Shown here one piece after another: positions 31,692 through 41,072 of a stretch of DNA of 52,402 nucleotides. The notes below the pieces were generated by a model. That model saw only the letters and a list, made by a program, of their open reading frames with translations, was not told the DNA's origin and ran no database searches. The position numbers were made by a program, and so were the translations under genes. Position 1 is the stretch's first letter, and the number at the start of each line of letters is the position of its first letter. The DNA comes from Mesorhizobium tamadayense (lineage in GTDB: Bacteria; Pseudomonadota; Alphaproteobacteria; Rhizobiales; Rhizobiaceae). The stretch lies in NCBI RefSeq assembly GCF_003863365.1, contig NZ_RQXT01000050.1, positions 1 through 52,402 of the forward strand. Direction: 5' to 3'.

Positions 31692-32663
31692 ATGACCATG
31701 ACAACCGAACATCCCGTCCTGCAGCTAGCCGTGCTTGTCGGCAGCCTGCGCGCCCAGTCCTACAGCCGCAAGATCGCCAAGGCGCTGGCGGCCCGCGCGC
31801 CGGATTCGCTGCGTTGCCGCTTCATCGAGATCGGCGAGCTGCCCTTATACAACGAAGACCTGGACGGCGGCACACCGCCCGCCGCCTGGTCGGCTTTCCG
31901 CGCCGCCATCAGGGAATGCGACGCGGTTCTGTTCGTGACGCCGGAATACAACCGCTCGATCCCCGGCTGCCTGAAGAACGCGCTCGACGTCGGCTCGCGC
32001 CCGCCGGGCAAGAGCGTCTTCAAGGGCCTGCCCGCCGGCGTCGTCAGCGTCAGCCCAAGCAAGATCGGCGCCTTCGGTTCCAACCAGGCGCTCAGGCAGA
32101 CCTTCGTCTTCCTCGACATGCCGGTGATGCAGCAGCCGGAGGCCTATATCGGCAATGCCGCCGAACTCCTCGACGACAACGGCGCAGTCAAGAACGTCGA
32201 TACCGCCGCTTTCTTGGAAGATTTCATAGAGGCGCTGGAAAAGTGGATCAGGACCGTGCGGCCGGGCAGCTCGGCCTTCGACGCCTTCATGAAGCAGCGC
32301 GAGAAGATCGCCGAGGATTATGTCAACGGCAACGCCACGTCGCTGAAGGCGATCGTCACGCATAGCGAGCCGGCGACCTTCTTTTCGCCGCGCGGCGACC
32401 ACCTCGAAGGCGCCGACGTCGTCGCCGGCCGCTACGAGCGCGATGCCGCAAGCTTCCACCAGGGCGGCAGCACCGATCTCGAGGTGCTGCAAGCCTCCGC
32501 GAGCGGCGAGCTCGCCTTCTGGACCGGGCTGCAGCACGCGAAGGCGCGCATCGGCAAGAACGGCCAGCCCGCCGAGATGACCCTGCGGGTGACGGAAGTG
32601 TTCCGGCTTGAGGACGGCGGCTTCAAGCTGGTGCACCGCCACGCCGACCCCGCCAACGGCTAG
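31692..32663 (+). CDS. NADPH-dependent FMN reductase fused to NTF2-like domain
   Basis: A 323-residue fusion. Residues 1-190 are a flavodoxin-like FMN reductase: LAVLVGSLRAQSYSRKIAKA, VLFVTPEYNRSIPGCLKNAL, DVGSRPPGKSVFKGLPAG. Residues about 200-323 form a SnoaL/DUF4440 NTF2-like cone: QREKIAEDYVNGNATSLKAI, then ELAFWTGLQHAKARIG and RVTEVFRLEDGGFKLVHRH. The first part would reduce FMN or quinones/azo compounds with NADPH; the second could hold a substrate or dimerise. Two near ATGs (31692, 31698) are possible. The fusion itself is unusual. Confidence 0.85.
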   Translation: MTMTTEHPVLQLAVLVGSLRAQSYSRKIAKALAARAPDSLRCRFIEIGELPLYNEDLDGGTPPAAWSAFRAAIRECDAVLFVTPEYNRSIPGCLKNALDVGSRPPGKSVFKGLPAGVVSVSPSKIGAFGSNQALRQTFVFLDMPVMQQPEAYIGNAAELLDDNGAVKNVDTAAFLEDFIEALEKWIRTVRPGSSAFDAFMKQREKIAEDYVNGNATSLKAIVTHSEPATFFSPRGDHLEGADVVAGRYERDAASFHQGGSTDLEVLQASASGELAFWTGLQHAKARIGKNGQPAEMTLRVTEVFRLEDGGFKLVHRHADPANG

Positions 32664-32678
32664 CGCTCCTCCCAACTC

Positions 32679-32852
32679 TCGTCATCCTTGGGCGTAGCGA
32701 CGCGAAGCGGAGCGAAGACCCACGGATCCAAGCCGTGACCTCAGTCGAGGAATGCAGCGGAGCAGAATTCTGGGCCGCTTCGGCGCGTCGCAGGATCCTA
32801 TGGTCTGCGCCGCGTCGCTTCGCTCCTTGCTCCGCCTCAAGGATTAACGACC
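32679..32852. repeat. Dispersed repeat, family D, full copy
   Basis: Starts CTCGTCATCCTTGGGCG, contains GCGACGCGAAGCGGAGCGAA and ends GCTTCGCTCCTTGCTCCGCC then TCAAGGATTAACGA. The two ends are partly inverted copies, so it can fold into one long stem. The end resembles the first 36 bases of the window. It sits between two rightward genes; the rest of the gap to 33048 holds nothing else recognised. Confidence 0.7.
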
Positions 32853-33048
32853 CGATGGGCGTTCCGGCCAATCTCCAAGGCATGCAATCTGCCAAGTTAA
32901 GCACTGCCCGACCCATCAAAATGCATGGCGGCTCTCCACCCGCTCAGCCCCATCCGCGACACCATGCCGGGGCTCTTTGCAACCGCGGCCTATTTCCATT
33001 GCCTTGCCAGCGGCATATGTCGGATACACGGGCGTGCCACTCAGGGCC

Positions 33049-34245
33049 ATGACGACGACAAAGACAAGAATGGGCATGGAAGCGGAAATCTCGTCGGATT
33101 GGACCGGCGAGCCGGCGATCCTCGAAGGCGCGATCGTGATCGGCGCCGGCGCGGCGGGATTGGCGGCGGCCTACGCGTTGATCGAGGCCGGGGTCGCCAC
33201 CGAGATCCTCGAGCGCGAGGGACGTCTGGCCGAGCCCTGGCACCACCGCCATGAGAACCTGCATCTCAACACGCATCGCGACCTCTCCACGCTGCCCGGC
33301 GTTTCCTTTCCGAAAGGCACGCCGGCCTTTCCGCACCGCAGCGCGGTGATCCGCCTCTTCAACGATTTCGCCCTGACGCACCGGCTGCCGATCGCCTTCG
33401 GCGTCGTCGTCGAGGAAATCGAATTCCGCGGCGACCATTGGCTGGTGAAGACCAGCACGGGACCTCGGGCGGCGCGCCACGTGGTGATCGCCACCGGACG
33501 CGACCGGCAACCCTTCATCCCGGGCTGGAAAGGCATGAAGGATTTCGCGGGCAAGATCGTCCATTCGGCGCATTTCGGCCGGGCGAGCGACTATGCCGGG
33601 AAGAAAGTGCTGGTGGTCGGCGCCGGCAATTCCGGCTTCGACGCGCTCAACCATCTTTCCGGCGTCGAGACCGGGCAGATGTGGCTCTCGGCGCGCAACG
33701 GGCCGTCGCTGCTGCCCAAGCGCATCGGCAAGGTTGCCGTGCATCGCTTCTCGCCCGTCATGGCGAGCCTGCCGGCCCGGCTGGCGGATGCGGTGATGGC
33801 GGCGACGCAGCGGCTGGTCTTCGGCGACCTCAGGAAACACGGCGTGCCCCCTGCCCTGTCGGGCGGCGCCAGCCGCCTCGGCTCGGACTACACGGCGATT
33901 GCCGCCGACGACGGCGCGGTCGACGCGATCAAGGCCGGCCGCATCTTCGTCGTGCCGCAAGTCAAGGAATTCAGGCATGACGGCGTCGTTCTCGAGAACG
34001 GCCAGGCGCTCGCGCCCGACATCGTCATTGCCGCGACCGGCTACCGCACCGGGCTGGAGGCGATGGTTGGCAGGCTCGGCGTGCTCGACGCCAAGGGCGT
34101 GCCGCTGTTCAACGGCGGGACGAGCGACCCGAAGCTGCCGGGCCTCTGGTTCACCGGCATGCGGCCGAGCATCCGCGGCTGCTTCGCCAATGCCCGCATC
34201 CAGGGCGCGGCGATCGCCGGCAGGATCGCCGGGCAAAAGCGCTGA
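33049..34245 (+). CDS. CzcO-like FAD/NADPH flavoprotein monooxygenase
   Basis: A 398-residue protein with two Rossmann motifs: AIVIGAGAAGLAAAYAL for FAD (about residues 28-44) and VLVVGAGNSGFDALNHL for NADPH (about residues 187-203), plus DIVIAATGYRTGLEAM, the ATG box. This is the flavin monooxygenase/CzcO family. A substrate is not predictable. ATG 33049 with AGGG six bases upstream is used; ATGs at 33070 and 33076 are also open. A family B repeat begins at its stop codon. Confidence 0.88.
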   Translation: MTTTKTRMGMEAEISSDWTGEPAILEGAIVIGAGAAGLAAAYALIEAGVATEILEREGRLAEPWHHRHENLHLNTHRDLSTLPGVSFPKGTPAFPHRSAVIRLFNDFALTHRLPIAFGVVVEEIEFRGDHWLVKTSTGPRAARHVVIATGRDRQPFIPGWKGMKDFAGKIVHSAHFGRASDYAGKKVLVVGAGNSGFDALNHLSGVETGQMWLSARNGPSLLPKRIGKVAVHRFSPVMASLPARLADAVMAATQRLVFGDLRKHGVPPALSGGASRLGSDYTAIAADDGAVDAIKAGRIFVVPQVKEFRHDGVVLENGQALAPDIVIAATGYRTGLEAMVGRLGVLDAKGVPLFNGGTSDPKLPGLWFTGMRPSIRGCFANARIQGAAIAGRIAGQKR

Positions 34246-34346
34246 AGCGCGTCGCGGCGAAACGGATCAGACAACGCGCTTCAGGTCTTATTTTGATGCA
34301 TGGCGTTCTCCCAAAACCGCTGCACAGTTTGGGGCGACATGCATTA
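34245..34346. repeat. Dispersed repeat, family B, copy 2
   Basis: Same two dyads as at 26013-26114: GAAGCGCGTCGCGG/ACGCGCTTC-like and GATGCATGGCGTTCTCCC with GGGGCGACATGCATT. It overlaps the stop of the flavoprotein gene and lies 75 bases upstream of tRNA-Pro. Confidence 0.75.
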
Positions 34347-34421
34347 AGGCGCGAATTCTGCGTGCGAAGCTTCCGTTTTGGGTTGCCTTCCAGGCCCCGG
34401 AACCCTATACGCCGCGAGCGT

Positions 34422-34498
34422 CGGAGTGTAGCGCAGCCTGGTAGCGCACCTGATTTGGGATCAGGGGGTCGCGTGTTCGAATCACGCCACTCCGACCA
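34422..34498 (+). tRNA. tRNA-Pro (anticodon UGG)
   Basis: Cloverleaf: acceptor CGGAGTG/CACTCCG, D-arm GCGCAGCCTGGTAGCGC, anticodon stem CCTGA/TCAGG with loop TTTGGGA (UGG), T-arm GCGTGTTCGAATCACGC. CCA follows the discriminator A and is counted in the coordinates. A T-rich stretch (TTTTCTTTTC) after it may end transcription. Gene remnants occupy the next 560 bases. Confidence 0.96.
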
Positions 34499-34689
34499 TT
34501 TTCTTTTCTTTCGGCTGTCCGGTAGCCCTCGCTGAATCGGTGGCGAATGCTTCCGGCTGCCCGAACGTGATTTGAAGGCAGACCGTAAACCCGCCGGGCG
34601 AGTCCCCAACAACCTCGAGCCCGGCGAGCCTACAACCCGATCTGGAACGCGATCGGGACCGGGATCAACCGGCGTATCTAACGGTGCAA

Positions 34690-34736
34690 GATGGATGCCA
34701 GTGGGTGCGTCCCGAAATGGGACAGACGCCTAAATG
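34690..34736. mobile_element. Possible insertion-sequence end remnant
   Basis: Two related segments, GTCCCGAAATGGGACAGACG and CGCCTAAATGGGTCAACA, repeat the core AAATGGG(A/T)C 16 bases apart. Repeated short motifs of this type mark the ends of IS21-like elements. No transposase is present, and nothing else was recognised in 34499-34689. Confidence 0.3.
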
Positions 34737-34746
34737 GGTCAACATT

Positions 34747-34986
34747 TCATGATGTTCGAAGAGCAGCTCGATGCTCGGCCAATATCAGTTCCAGAACCTC
34801 AACGTCTTCATTGGTCACACCCGCGCAGCGCGCGATGTGGGACAGCAACGAGCCCAGCTTTATGCGCCCTTCTGACCGAATGGCAGTTTCGACGATGATG
34901 CGGATTCTCGCCTCTGTGCCGCGGCCATACATGGCCCTTTCACACAGGGTCCGGGTTTCCGCCGGCACGTTTCGGATCGTAGTGGC
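34747..34986 (-). pseudogene. FitA-type ribbon-helix-helix antitoxin remnant
   Basis: Reading on the minus strand from 34986 gives ATTIRNVPAETRTLCERAMY then GRGTEARIRIIVETAIRS and KLGSLLSHIARCAGVTNED, the FitA/StbC-like antitoxin pattern (beta-strand, two helices, then the toxin-binding tail). The codon where the start Met is expected is CCA, and no ATG occurs before the upstream stop; a GTG at 34968 would begin inside the DNA-binding strand. No PIN-domain toxin follows. It is either a decayed antitoxin or a truncated one with a poor start. Confidence 0.5.
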
Positions 34987-35060
34987 TGGCGTATCGCTGC
35001 GATACTTTTTGCTGGCAGTGGCTTAATGCAAGGGACTTCAGGAGTATATTGTGTCCAGCC

Positions 35061-35765
35061 CTAAATATCGAACTCGCCCTGCCCCTCGTCCATGGCACTG
35101 ACGGTTTCGGCGGCGAGCGCGCGGGTGATCGGCGTCTTGCGCTCGAGCGCGGCGCGGTCGAGGCGTTCGACGACGCGCATGGCGGTCGCCAGCGAGCGCT
35201 CGATGCGCCGCACCAGATATTGCACGACATGCGGCTCGACCTCGACCTGGCGGTCGGCGAACAGCTTTGTGATGACGCCGGCGAGCAGCAGGTCGTCCGG
35301 CTCGTGGATCTCGATCGTCGCCGCCGCCTTCAGGCGCGAGATAAGGTCGGGCAGCGCGACGCGCCAGGCGGAGGGGAAGCGCCGCGCCGTCAAAAGAAGC
35401 GTGGAGCCGGCGCCGCGCACCGTATTGATCAGGTGAAAAAGCCCCTGTTCGTCGATCGGGCCCTTGTCGATGTCGTCGATCAGCGCGGGCCTGGCGCCAA
35501 GACCGCCGATGTGCTTGCCGATCCCGTCGGGATCGATGGCGACGGCGTGCGCCCGTGCTTGCCAGATCTGAGCGAGGTGCGTCTTGCCGGAACCCGGAGG
35601 GCCGGCCAGCACCACCACCGGCGAGGGCCAATCCGGCCAGCGGTCAACCAGGGCGGCGGCCTGTGCGTTGGTGCCGGAGACGACGAGCTCGTCGCGCGAA
35701 TAGCCGGTGCCGTGGCCGAGATCGAGCGGCAGCTGGCGTGGCGGATCGGTTCGCTGGGCTGTCAT
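35061..35765 (-). CDS. hdaA: HdaA, DnaA-related replication regulator
   Basis: A 234-residue AAA+ protein: QLPLDLGHGTGYSRDELVVS at the N-terminus (with the QLPLDL clamp-binding motif), Walker A VVVLAGPPGSGKTHLA (about residues 49-64), Walker B-like ALIDDIDKG, and sensor/arginine-finger region SLATAMRVVERLDRAALE. Hda with the beta-clamp stimulates DnaA-ATP hydrolysis and limits replication initiation. ATG 35765 overlaps the end of the upstream permease gene closely (one base between them), so the genes are coupled. The order phosphatidyltransferase, permease, hdaA is common in rhizobia. Confidence 0.92.
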   Translation of the reverse strand: MTAQRTDPPRQLPLDLGHGTGYSRDELVVSGTNAQAAALVDRWPDWPSPVVVLAGPPGSGKTHLAQIWQARAHAVAIDPDGIGKHIGGLGARPALIDDIDKGPIDEQGLFHLINTVRGAGSTLLLTARRFPSAWRVALPDLISRLKAAATIEIHEPDDLLLAGVITKLFADRQVEVEPHVVQYLVRRIERSLATAMRVVERLDRAALERKTPITRALAAETVSAMDEGQGEFDI

Positions 35766-35766
35766 C

Positions 35767-36945
35767 TTAGCCGCGCGGCGAACGGTGGCCGCCGCCGCGG
35801 TCGGCAGGCAAAGGCGGCACGGACTCAGCGGCATGCCCCTTGTAGAGCGGCGATTCGAGGTAGCGGGAAATTGCGAAGCGCACCAGAACGGCAATGGCCG
35901 CTGAAGCCGGCACTGCGATCAAGAGGCCGACGAAGCCGAACAGCGCGCCGAAGGCAAACAGCGCGAACATCAGCCAGACCGGATGCAGACCGACGCTCTT
36001 GCCCACCAGCCTCGGCTGCAGGATGTTGCCCTCGATGAACTGGCCGACGAAGAACACGCAGGCCACCGCCACGATCATCGTCCAGTCCGGCCAGAACTGG
36101 ACGAAGGCGACGCCGATGGCAAGCACCAGCCCGGTCAGCGAGCCGACATAGGGGATGAAGGAAATCAGCCCGGCGAAGAAGCCGATGAGGATGGCGAAGT
36201 TCAGCCCCGTCAGCGTCAGGCCGGTGGCGTACATGGCGCCGAGCACCAGGCAGAGCGTGCCCTGACCGCGCACGAAGCCGGCGGTGGCGGTGTTGATGTC
36301 GCGGGCGAGCGCTCTGACCGTCTCGACATAGTCGCGCGGCACCCAGCTGTCGACCACGGCCACCATGCGGTCCCAGTCGAGCAGCATGTAGAAGGCCACG
36401 ACCGGGGTGACCACGAACAGGCTGACGACCGAGACCAGCGCCACGCCCGAGCTCCAGATCGAGGTGAAGACGGTGGTGAGCAGCCCGAAGCCGGTGGTTA
36501 GCAGCGAGTTCAGCCCGTCGCGCAGGCTGGCGGCGTTGACGCCGAAGCGCTGCTCCAGCCATTTCGGGTCGAAACTGGTGATCAGCGACTGCAGGCGGGT
36601 GAGGTATTCCGGCAACTTGCGGGCGAAATCGGCCATCTGCGTCGCCAGCACCGGCACCAGGATGACGAAGGCGAGCACCACGACGACGATGAAGGCGATC
36701 AGGATCACCACCGTCGCCATCAGCCGGGAGAGGCCGAGCCGCTGCAGCCGGTCGGCGACCGGATCGAGAAAATAAGCGAGCACCATGCCAGCGACGAAGG
36801 GCAACAGGATGCCGGAGAAGACATAGAGGAACAGCGCCATGAGCACGGCTGCGATCAACCAGAACGCGACCTGCCGGCGGAACGCGGTCGAGGCCGCGGC
36901 CGTCCAGGCTTCGCTGTCAGGTGTCCGTTGTGGAGCCTTCGCCAT
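35767..36945 (-). CDS. AI-2E/PerM-family membrane transporter
   Basis: A 392-residue membrane protein with about eight helices, including QVAFWLIAAVLMALFLYVFS near the N-terminus, VVILIAFIVVVVLAFVILVP, LFVVTPVVAFYMLLDWDRMV, and the conserved FIPYVGSLTGLVLAIGVAFV. PF01594 members transport varied solutes or Na+/H+; no substrate is predictable. It starts within the last 29 bases of the CDP-alcohol phosphatidyltransferase gene and is followed at once by hdaA, forming a three-gene operon. Confidence 0.9.
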   Translation of the reverse strand: MAKAPQRTPDSEAWTAAASTAFRRQVAFWLIAAVLMALFLYVFSGILLPFVAGMVLAYFLDPVADRLQRLGLSRLMATVVILIAFIVVVVLAFVILVPVLATQMADFARKLPEYLTRLQSLITSFDPKWLEQRFGVNAASLRDGLNSLLTTGFGLLTTVFTSIWSSGVALVSVVSLFVVTPVVAFYMLLDWDRMVAVVDSWVPRDYVETVRALARDINTATAGFVRGQGTLCLVLGAMYATGLTLTGLNFAILIGFFAGLISFIPYVGSLTGLVLAIGVAFVQFWPDWTMIVAVACVFFVGQFIEGNILQPRLVGKSVGLHPVWLMFALFAFGALFGFVGLLIAVPASAAIAVLVRFAISRYLESPLYKGHAAESVPPLPADRGGGHRSPRG

Positions 36946-37474
36946 AGCCGCTCATATGCCTTAGCCAGGCCACGAGATAGGCCGCGGCCGAAGCCACGGT
37001 CAAGACCCCGGAGAGCAATATGAGCGCCGGCCGAAGCGGATCGAGATGGACGGAAAAGGCAAGCTCGCCCAGCACCAGCGCCGCCAGCGCGATCTGCACG
37101 GCGGTATTCACCTTGGACACAAAGAGCGGCTTCATCTCGACTGGGTGGCTCATCACGCTGGATAAAAGCACGGCGCAGATAATCAGCCCGTCGCGCGAGA
37201 CCATGGTCACGACAAGCCAGAGCGGCAGTTCCCCGGCAAAGCCCATAACAACGAAGACCGAGACCAGCAAAAGCTTGTCGGCCATCGGATCGAGATAGGC
37301 GCCGAGGCGCGAGGACAATTGATAGCGCCGGGCGATGAAGCCGTCGACGCCGTCGGAAACGCCGGCGACGAGGAAACCCGCAAAAGCCCAGTCCCAACGC
37401 GCCTGCAGCATGGCCAGCACCACGGCGGGCACCAGCAGGAGCCGCATGATCGTGATCATGTTGGGTATGGTCAC
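36917..37474 (-). CDS. CDP-alcohol phosphatidyltransferase
   Basis: A 185-residue membrane enzyme with the family signature DGVDGFIARRYQLSSRLG followed by AYLDPMAD, that is DG-x2-AR-x8-G-x3-D-x3-D (about residues 38-62). This is the PgsA/cardiolipin synthase-type active site, which moves a phosphatidyl group from CDP-diacylglycerol to an alcohol such as glycerol-3-phosphate. The start is GTG at 37474 behind GGGAC; the open frame to 37582 is rejected. It overlaps the PerM gene by 29 bases. Confidence 0.88.
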   Translation of the reverse strand: MTIPNMITIMRLLLVPAVVLAMLQARWDWAFAGFLVAGVSDGVDGFIARRYQLSSRLGAYLDPMADKLLLVSVFVVMGFAGELPLWLVVTMVSRDGLIICAVLLSSVMSHPVEMKPLFVSKVNTAVQIALAALVLGELAFSVHLDPLRPALILLSGVLTVASAAAYLVAWLRHMSGYGEGSTTDT

Positions 37475-37696
37475 GTGATGTCCCGTCGTGGCGTTGTTAG
37501 GAAATAGATGATGGAGATGGTGGATAGGCGCAAGGGAGGAGCGCCAGTCGCGGCGAGGGTTTGCGTGAGCCGCCCCGGCCATCTCGACATTCTTCGTTCT
37601 CGCATATGCCAGTCCCCAACCTTCACGGAAGAGATGGCGTGGCTGAACGGAGAGCTACCGCAAAGCCAGGCTCACGGCGAGATTTTCTTCGGCTGG

Positions 37697-38686
37697 CTAG
37701 GCCGCAGACGCCTCAAGGATGGAAATGGGGCCTCGGGTCTGAATCACTCGTTCAAGGCGTAGCCCAGCGGCGTCGAACAAGCTTGCATATTGGCCCTGGG
37801 TTCTTTCCATGCCACCGGTGACGGCGAGCATGACCACGTCGATACCCTTGATCTGGCTCGGTTCGTTACCTGGCGGCACGAGCGTCTCGGCGATCAGCAC
37901 CTTCCCGTTCGGCAGCATTGCCTTGCTGCAATTGCGCAGGATCGCCGCGGCACGCTCATCGTTCCAGTCGTGAACGACCTTCTTGATGACGTAAACGTCA
38001 CCGGAGGGAACGCTCTCAAAGAAATCACCGGCGATAAATTCGGTGCGCGGCAGGTCGCCTCCGGCACCCTGGCGTGCCGCCGCGACGCCCGAAGGCAGAT
38101 CGAAAAGCACGCCGCTCAAATGAGGGTTGCGGGCTAAGATCGCCGAGAGCAGCTGGCCATGCCCGCCGCCGACGTCGACGATCCGCGTAAACGGCTTGAA
38201 CTCATAGGCTTCGGCAACAGCCTCGTTACTGCCTTGACCCAAGGCGACCATGGCTCGCTGAAACAAGGCAGCCTGCTCCGGGTGTTCGGACAGCCAGTCA
38301 AACCTTGGGCTGCCAAACACCTTGTCGAAGGCTGGCTTTCCGGTGCGGACGGAATGCAAGAGCTGCTCGAAGGCAAGATAGGCCTCACTGTTGATCATGC
38401 GGACGAAATCGCGAGGACCTGGCCGATCCGAGCGAAGCGCGGCGCCGATCTCCGTCAGCTCGAAATGGCGGGGCAGTACTTCCCTAAAGACGCCTTCAGG
38501 CGCGAGAAGCCGCATTATACGATAAAGTGAGTCAGCATCCGATTGAGTGGCAGCAGCTAGCTCATCAACTGACTGCTCGCCGGCAGCCAGGAGATCGGGG
38601 ATGCCGAGTTCGATAGTGGCGCGCAGCGCCTGTGACACGGCGAATCCAAGGCCGAGCCTCATGATCTGTTGCGACGGATTGAGCAT
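37697..38686 (-). CDS. O-methyltransferase, acetylserotonin/hydroxyindole type
   Basis: A 329-residue enzyme. N-terminal dimerisation/winged helix (GFAVSQALRATIELGIPDLL, then ATQSDADSLYRIMRLLAPEG) and a SAM domain with IVDVGGGHGQLLSAILARNP, VLFDLPSGVA and VIKKVVHDWNDERAAAILRN, where His in VVHDW is the catalytic base of plant- and bacterial-type class O-methyltransferases. Start from GGGGGAAGAC before ATG 38686. It lies between the phosphatidyltransferase operon and purM, a spot where rhizobia usually have no such gene, and its GC is somewhat lower, so it is likely an insertion. Substrate unknown. Confidence 0.87.
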   Translation of the reverse strand: MLNPSQQIMRLGLGFAVSQALRATIELGIPDLLAAGEQSVDELAAATQSDADSLYRIMRLLAPEGVFREVLPRHFELTEIGAALRSDRPGPRDFVRMINSEAYLAFEQLLHSVRTGKPAFDKVFGSPRFDWLSEHPEQAALFQRAMVALGQGSNEAVAEAYEFKPFTRIVDVGGGHGQLLSAILARNPHLSGVLFDLPSGVAAARQGAGGDLPRTEFIAGDFFESVPSGDVYVIKKVVHDWNDERAAAILRNCSKAMLPNGKVLIAETLVPPGNEPSQIKGIDVVMLAVTGGMERTQGQYASLFDAAGLRLERVIQTRGPISILEASAA

Positions 38687-38932
38687 GTCTTCCCCCGGGA
38701 TCCCTGGTGCGTGGCAGCAGAGCACCAACAGCAGGCAGAAACAAGGATACAAAGGGGTGTGGGCCAACATTGAGGGACAGGCTTCCGATAAAAAGGCGCC
38801 ACCGCCGCAGAAAGGCGCACAGTCCAAGGTTTTATCGGGGAGCAAGGCCAGCCATCCTACCGTTATCCTTGCGAGGGGCGACCGTTCATGCGAAGAGCCC
38901 GCACACGAGCAGGAAAAGAGCAGGCGCACCGG

Positions 38933-40023
<1,091 letters not shown>

Positions 40024-40027
<4 letters not shown>

Positions 40028-40731
40028 GCAGGAAACGCACGGTCGTCCTGATCTCAGGACGCGGCTCCAACATGACTGCGCTGATCGCGGCGGCCAGCGA
40101 CCCGACCTATCCGGCCGAGATCGTCGGCGTCATCTCCGACCGGGCGAACGCCGCCGGGCTTGGGATCGCGCAGTCGCGCGGCATCGCCACCAAGGTGATC
40201 CAGCGCGCCGACCATCCGAGCAAGGACGCGCATGACGCCGCGATCGATGCCGCGCTCACCGGCTTCGGCGCCGAGATCGTGGCTTTGGCCGGCTATATGC
40301 GCATCCTCGGCCGTGGCCTGGTCGAGAAATGGCAGGGACGCATGATCAACATCCACCCTGCCCTGCTGCCCGCCTTCAAGGGGCTGGACACGCATGCGCG
40401 GGCCATCCGCGCAGGCGTGCGCATCCACGGCTGCTCGGTGCATTTCGTCACGCCCGAGATGGATGACGGCCCGATCATCGCCCAGGCCGCCGTGCCGGTG
40501 ATGGTCGGCGACAATGAGGACACGCTGGCCGCGCGGGTGCTGAAGGTTGAGCACCGGCTCTATCCGCTGGCGCTGGGGCTGGTCGCCGAGGGCAAGGCGC
40601 GCATGGAAAAGGGTCACACAGTGCTTGCCCATTTCGCCGACGACGCCGACAACGCCACCTCGGTGGTGATGGCGCCCGACCCGCTGCGCGAGGAAACCGA
40701 CCTCGAACAGCTGGCGCGGATCACGCCGTAG
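40024..40731 (+). CDS. purN: Phosphoribosylglycinamide formyltransferase, PurN
   Basis: A 235-residue GAR transformylase, third step of purine synthesis, using 10-formyl-tetrahydrofolate. Motifs: VVLISGRGSNMTALIAA, VISDRANAAG, ALAGYMRILG, INIHPALLPAFKGLDTHARA (catalytic Asn-x-His) and VHFVTPEMDDGPIIAQ (catalytic Asp). About 20 residues longer at the C-terminus than the enteric enzyme. Coupled to purM by a 4-base overlap. Confidence 0.95.
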
Positions 40732-40764
40732 AAATCTGGGAGCGCTGGTCGGGACCTACTAGCC

Positions 40765-41069
40765 GTGGATAACTTCGACAGCGCGATCCGGACGAAGGGC
40801 GATCTCGCAGGTGTCTTCGAATATGAGGACACCGGGACGCAGTACAGAGCGCAAGGCGAGACGGCCGGCTCGATTGTTGATGTAATACATGTCAGGTCGG
40901 GCAATGGGCCATCACCGAGGCAGATGTCGCCGTCAGGTGGGAAAGCAGCGAACAGCGTGTGGGCCTGTTTGTCTTCGGCACGCTGGTAGCCGCCTTTGAT
41001 GCCGCAGCAGGGACGAAATATGGTGGCGGATATGGCAAGGATTTCAACGCCGAGATTCCCTGGTCCTGA
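40765..41069 (+). pseudogene. Frameshifted small hypothetical gene
   Basis: The frame from 40765 gives a natural sequence (KGDLAGVFEYEDTGTQYRAQ, then GETAGSIVDVIH) but turns unnatural after about 40890. From about 40893 a different frame becomes natural: QVGQWAITEADVAVRWESSE, QRVGLFVFGTLVAAFDAAAG, TKYGGGYGKDFNAEIPWS, stop at 41067. Together they suggest one gene of about 100 residues broken by a single frameshift. No family recognised, and the first start (GTG at 40765) is weakly supported. Confidence 0.4.
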
Positions 41070-41072
41070 CCA

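Noticed and set aside
38690..38932. Possible purine riboswitch or PurR site before purM
   Set aside because: No conserved aptamer core or palindromic PurR site could be recognised in the leader.
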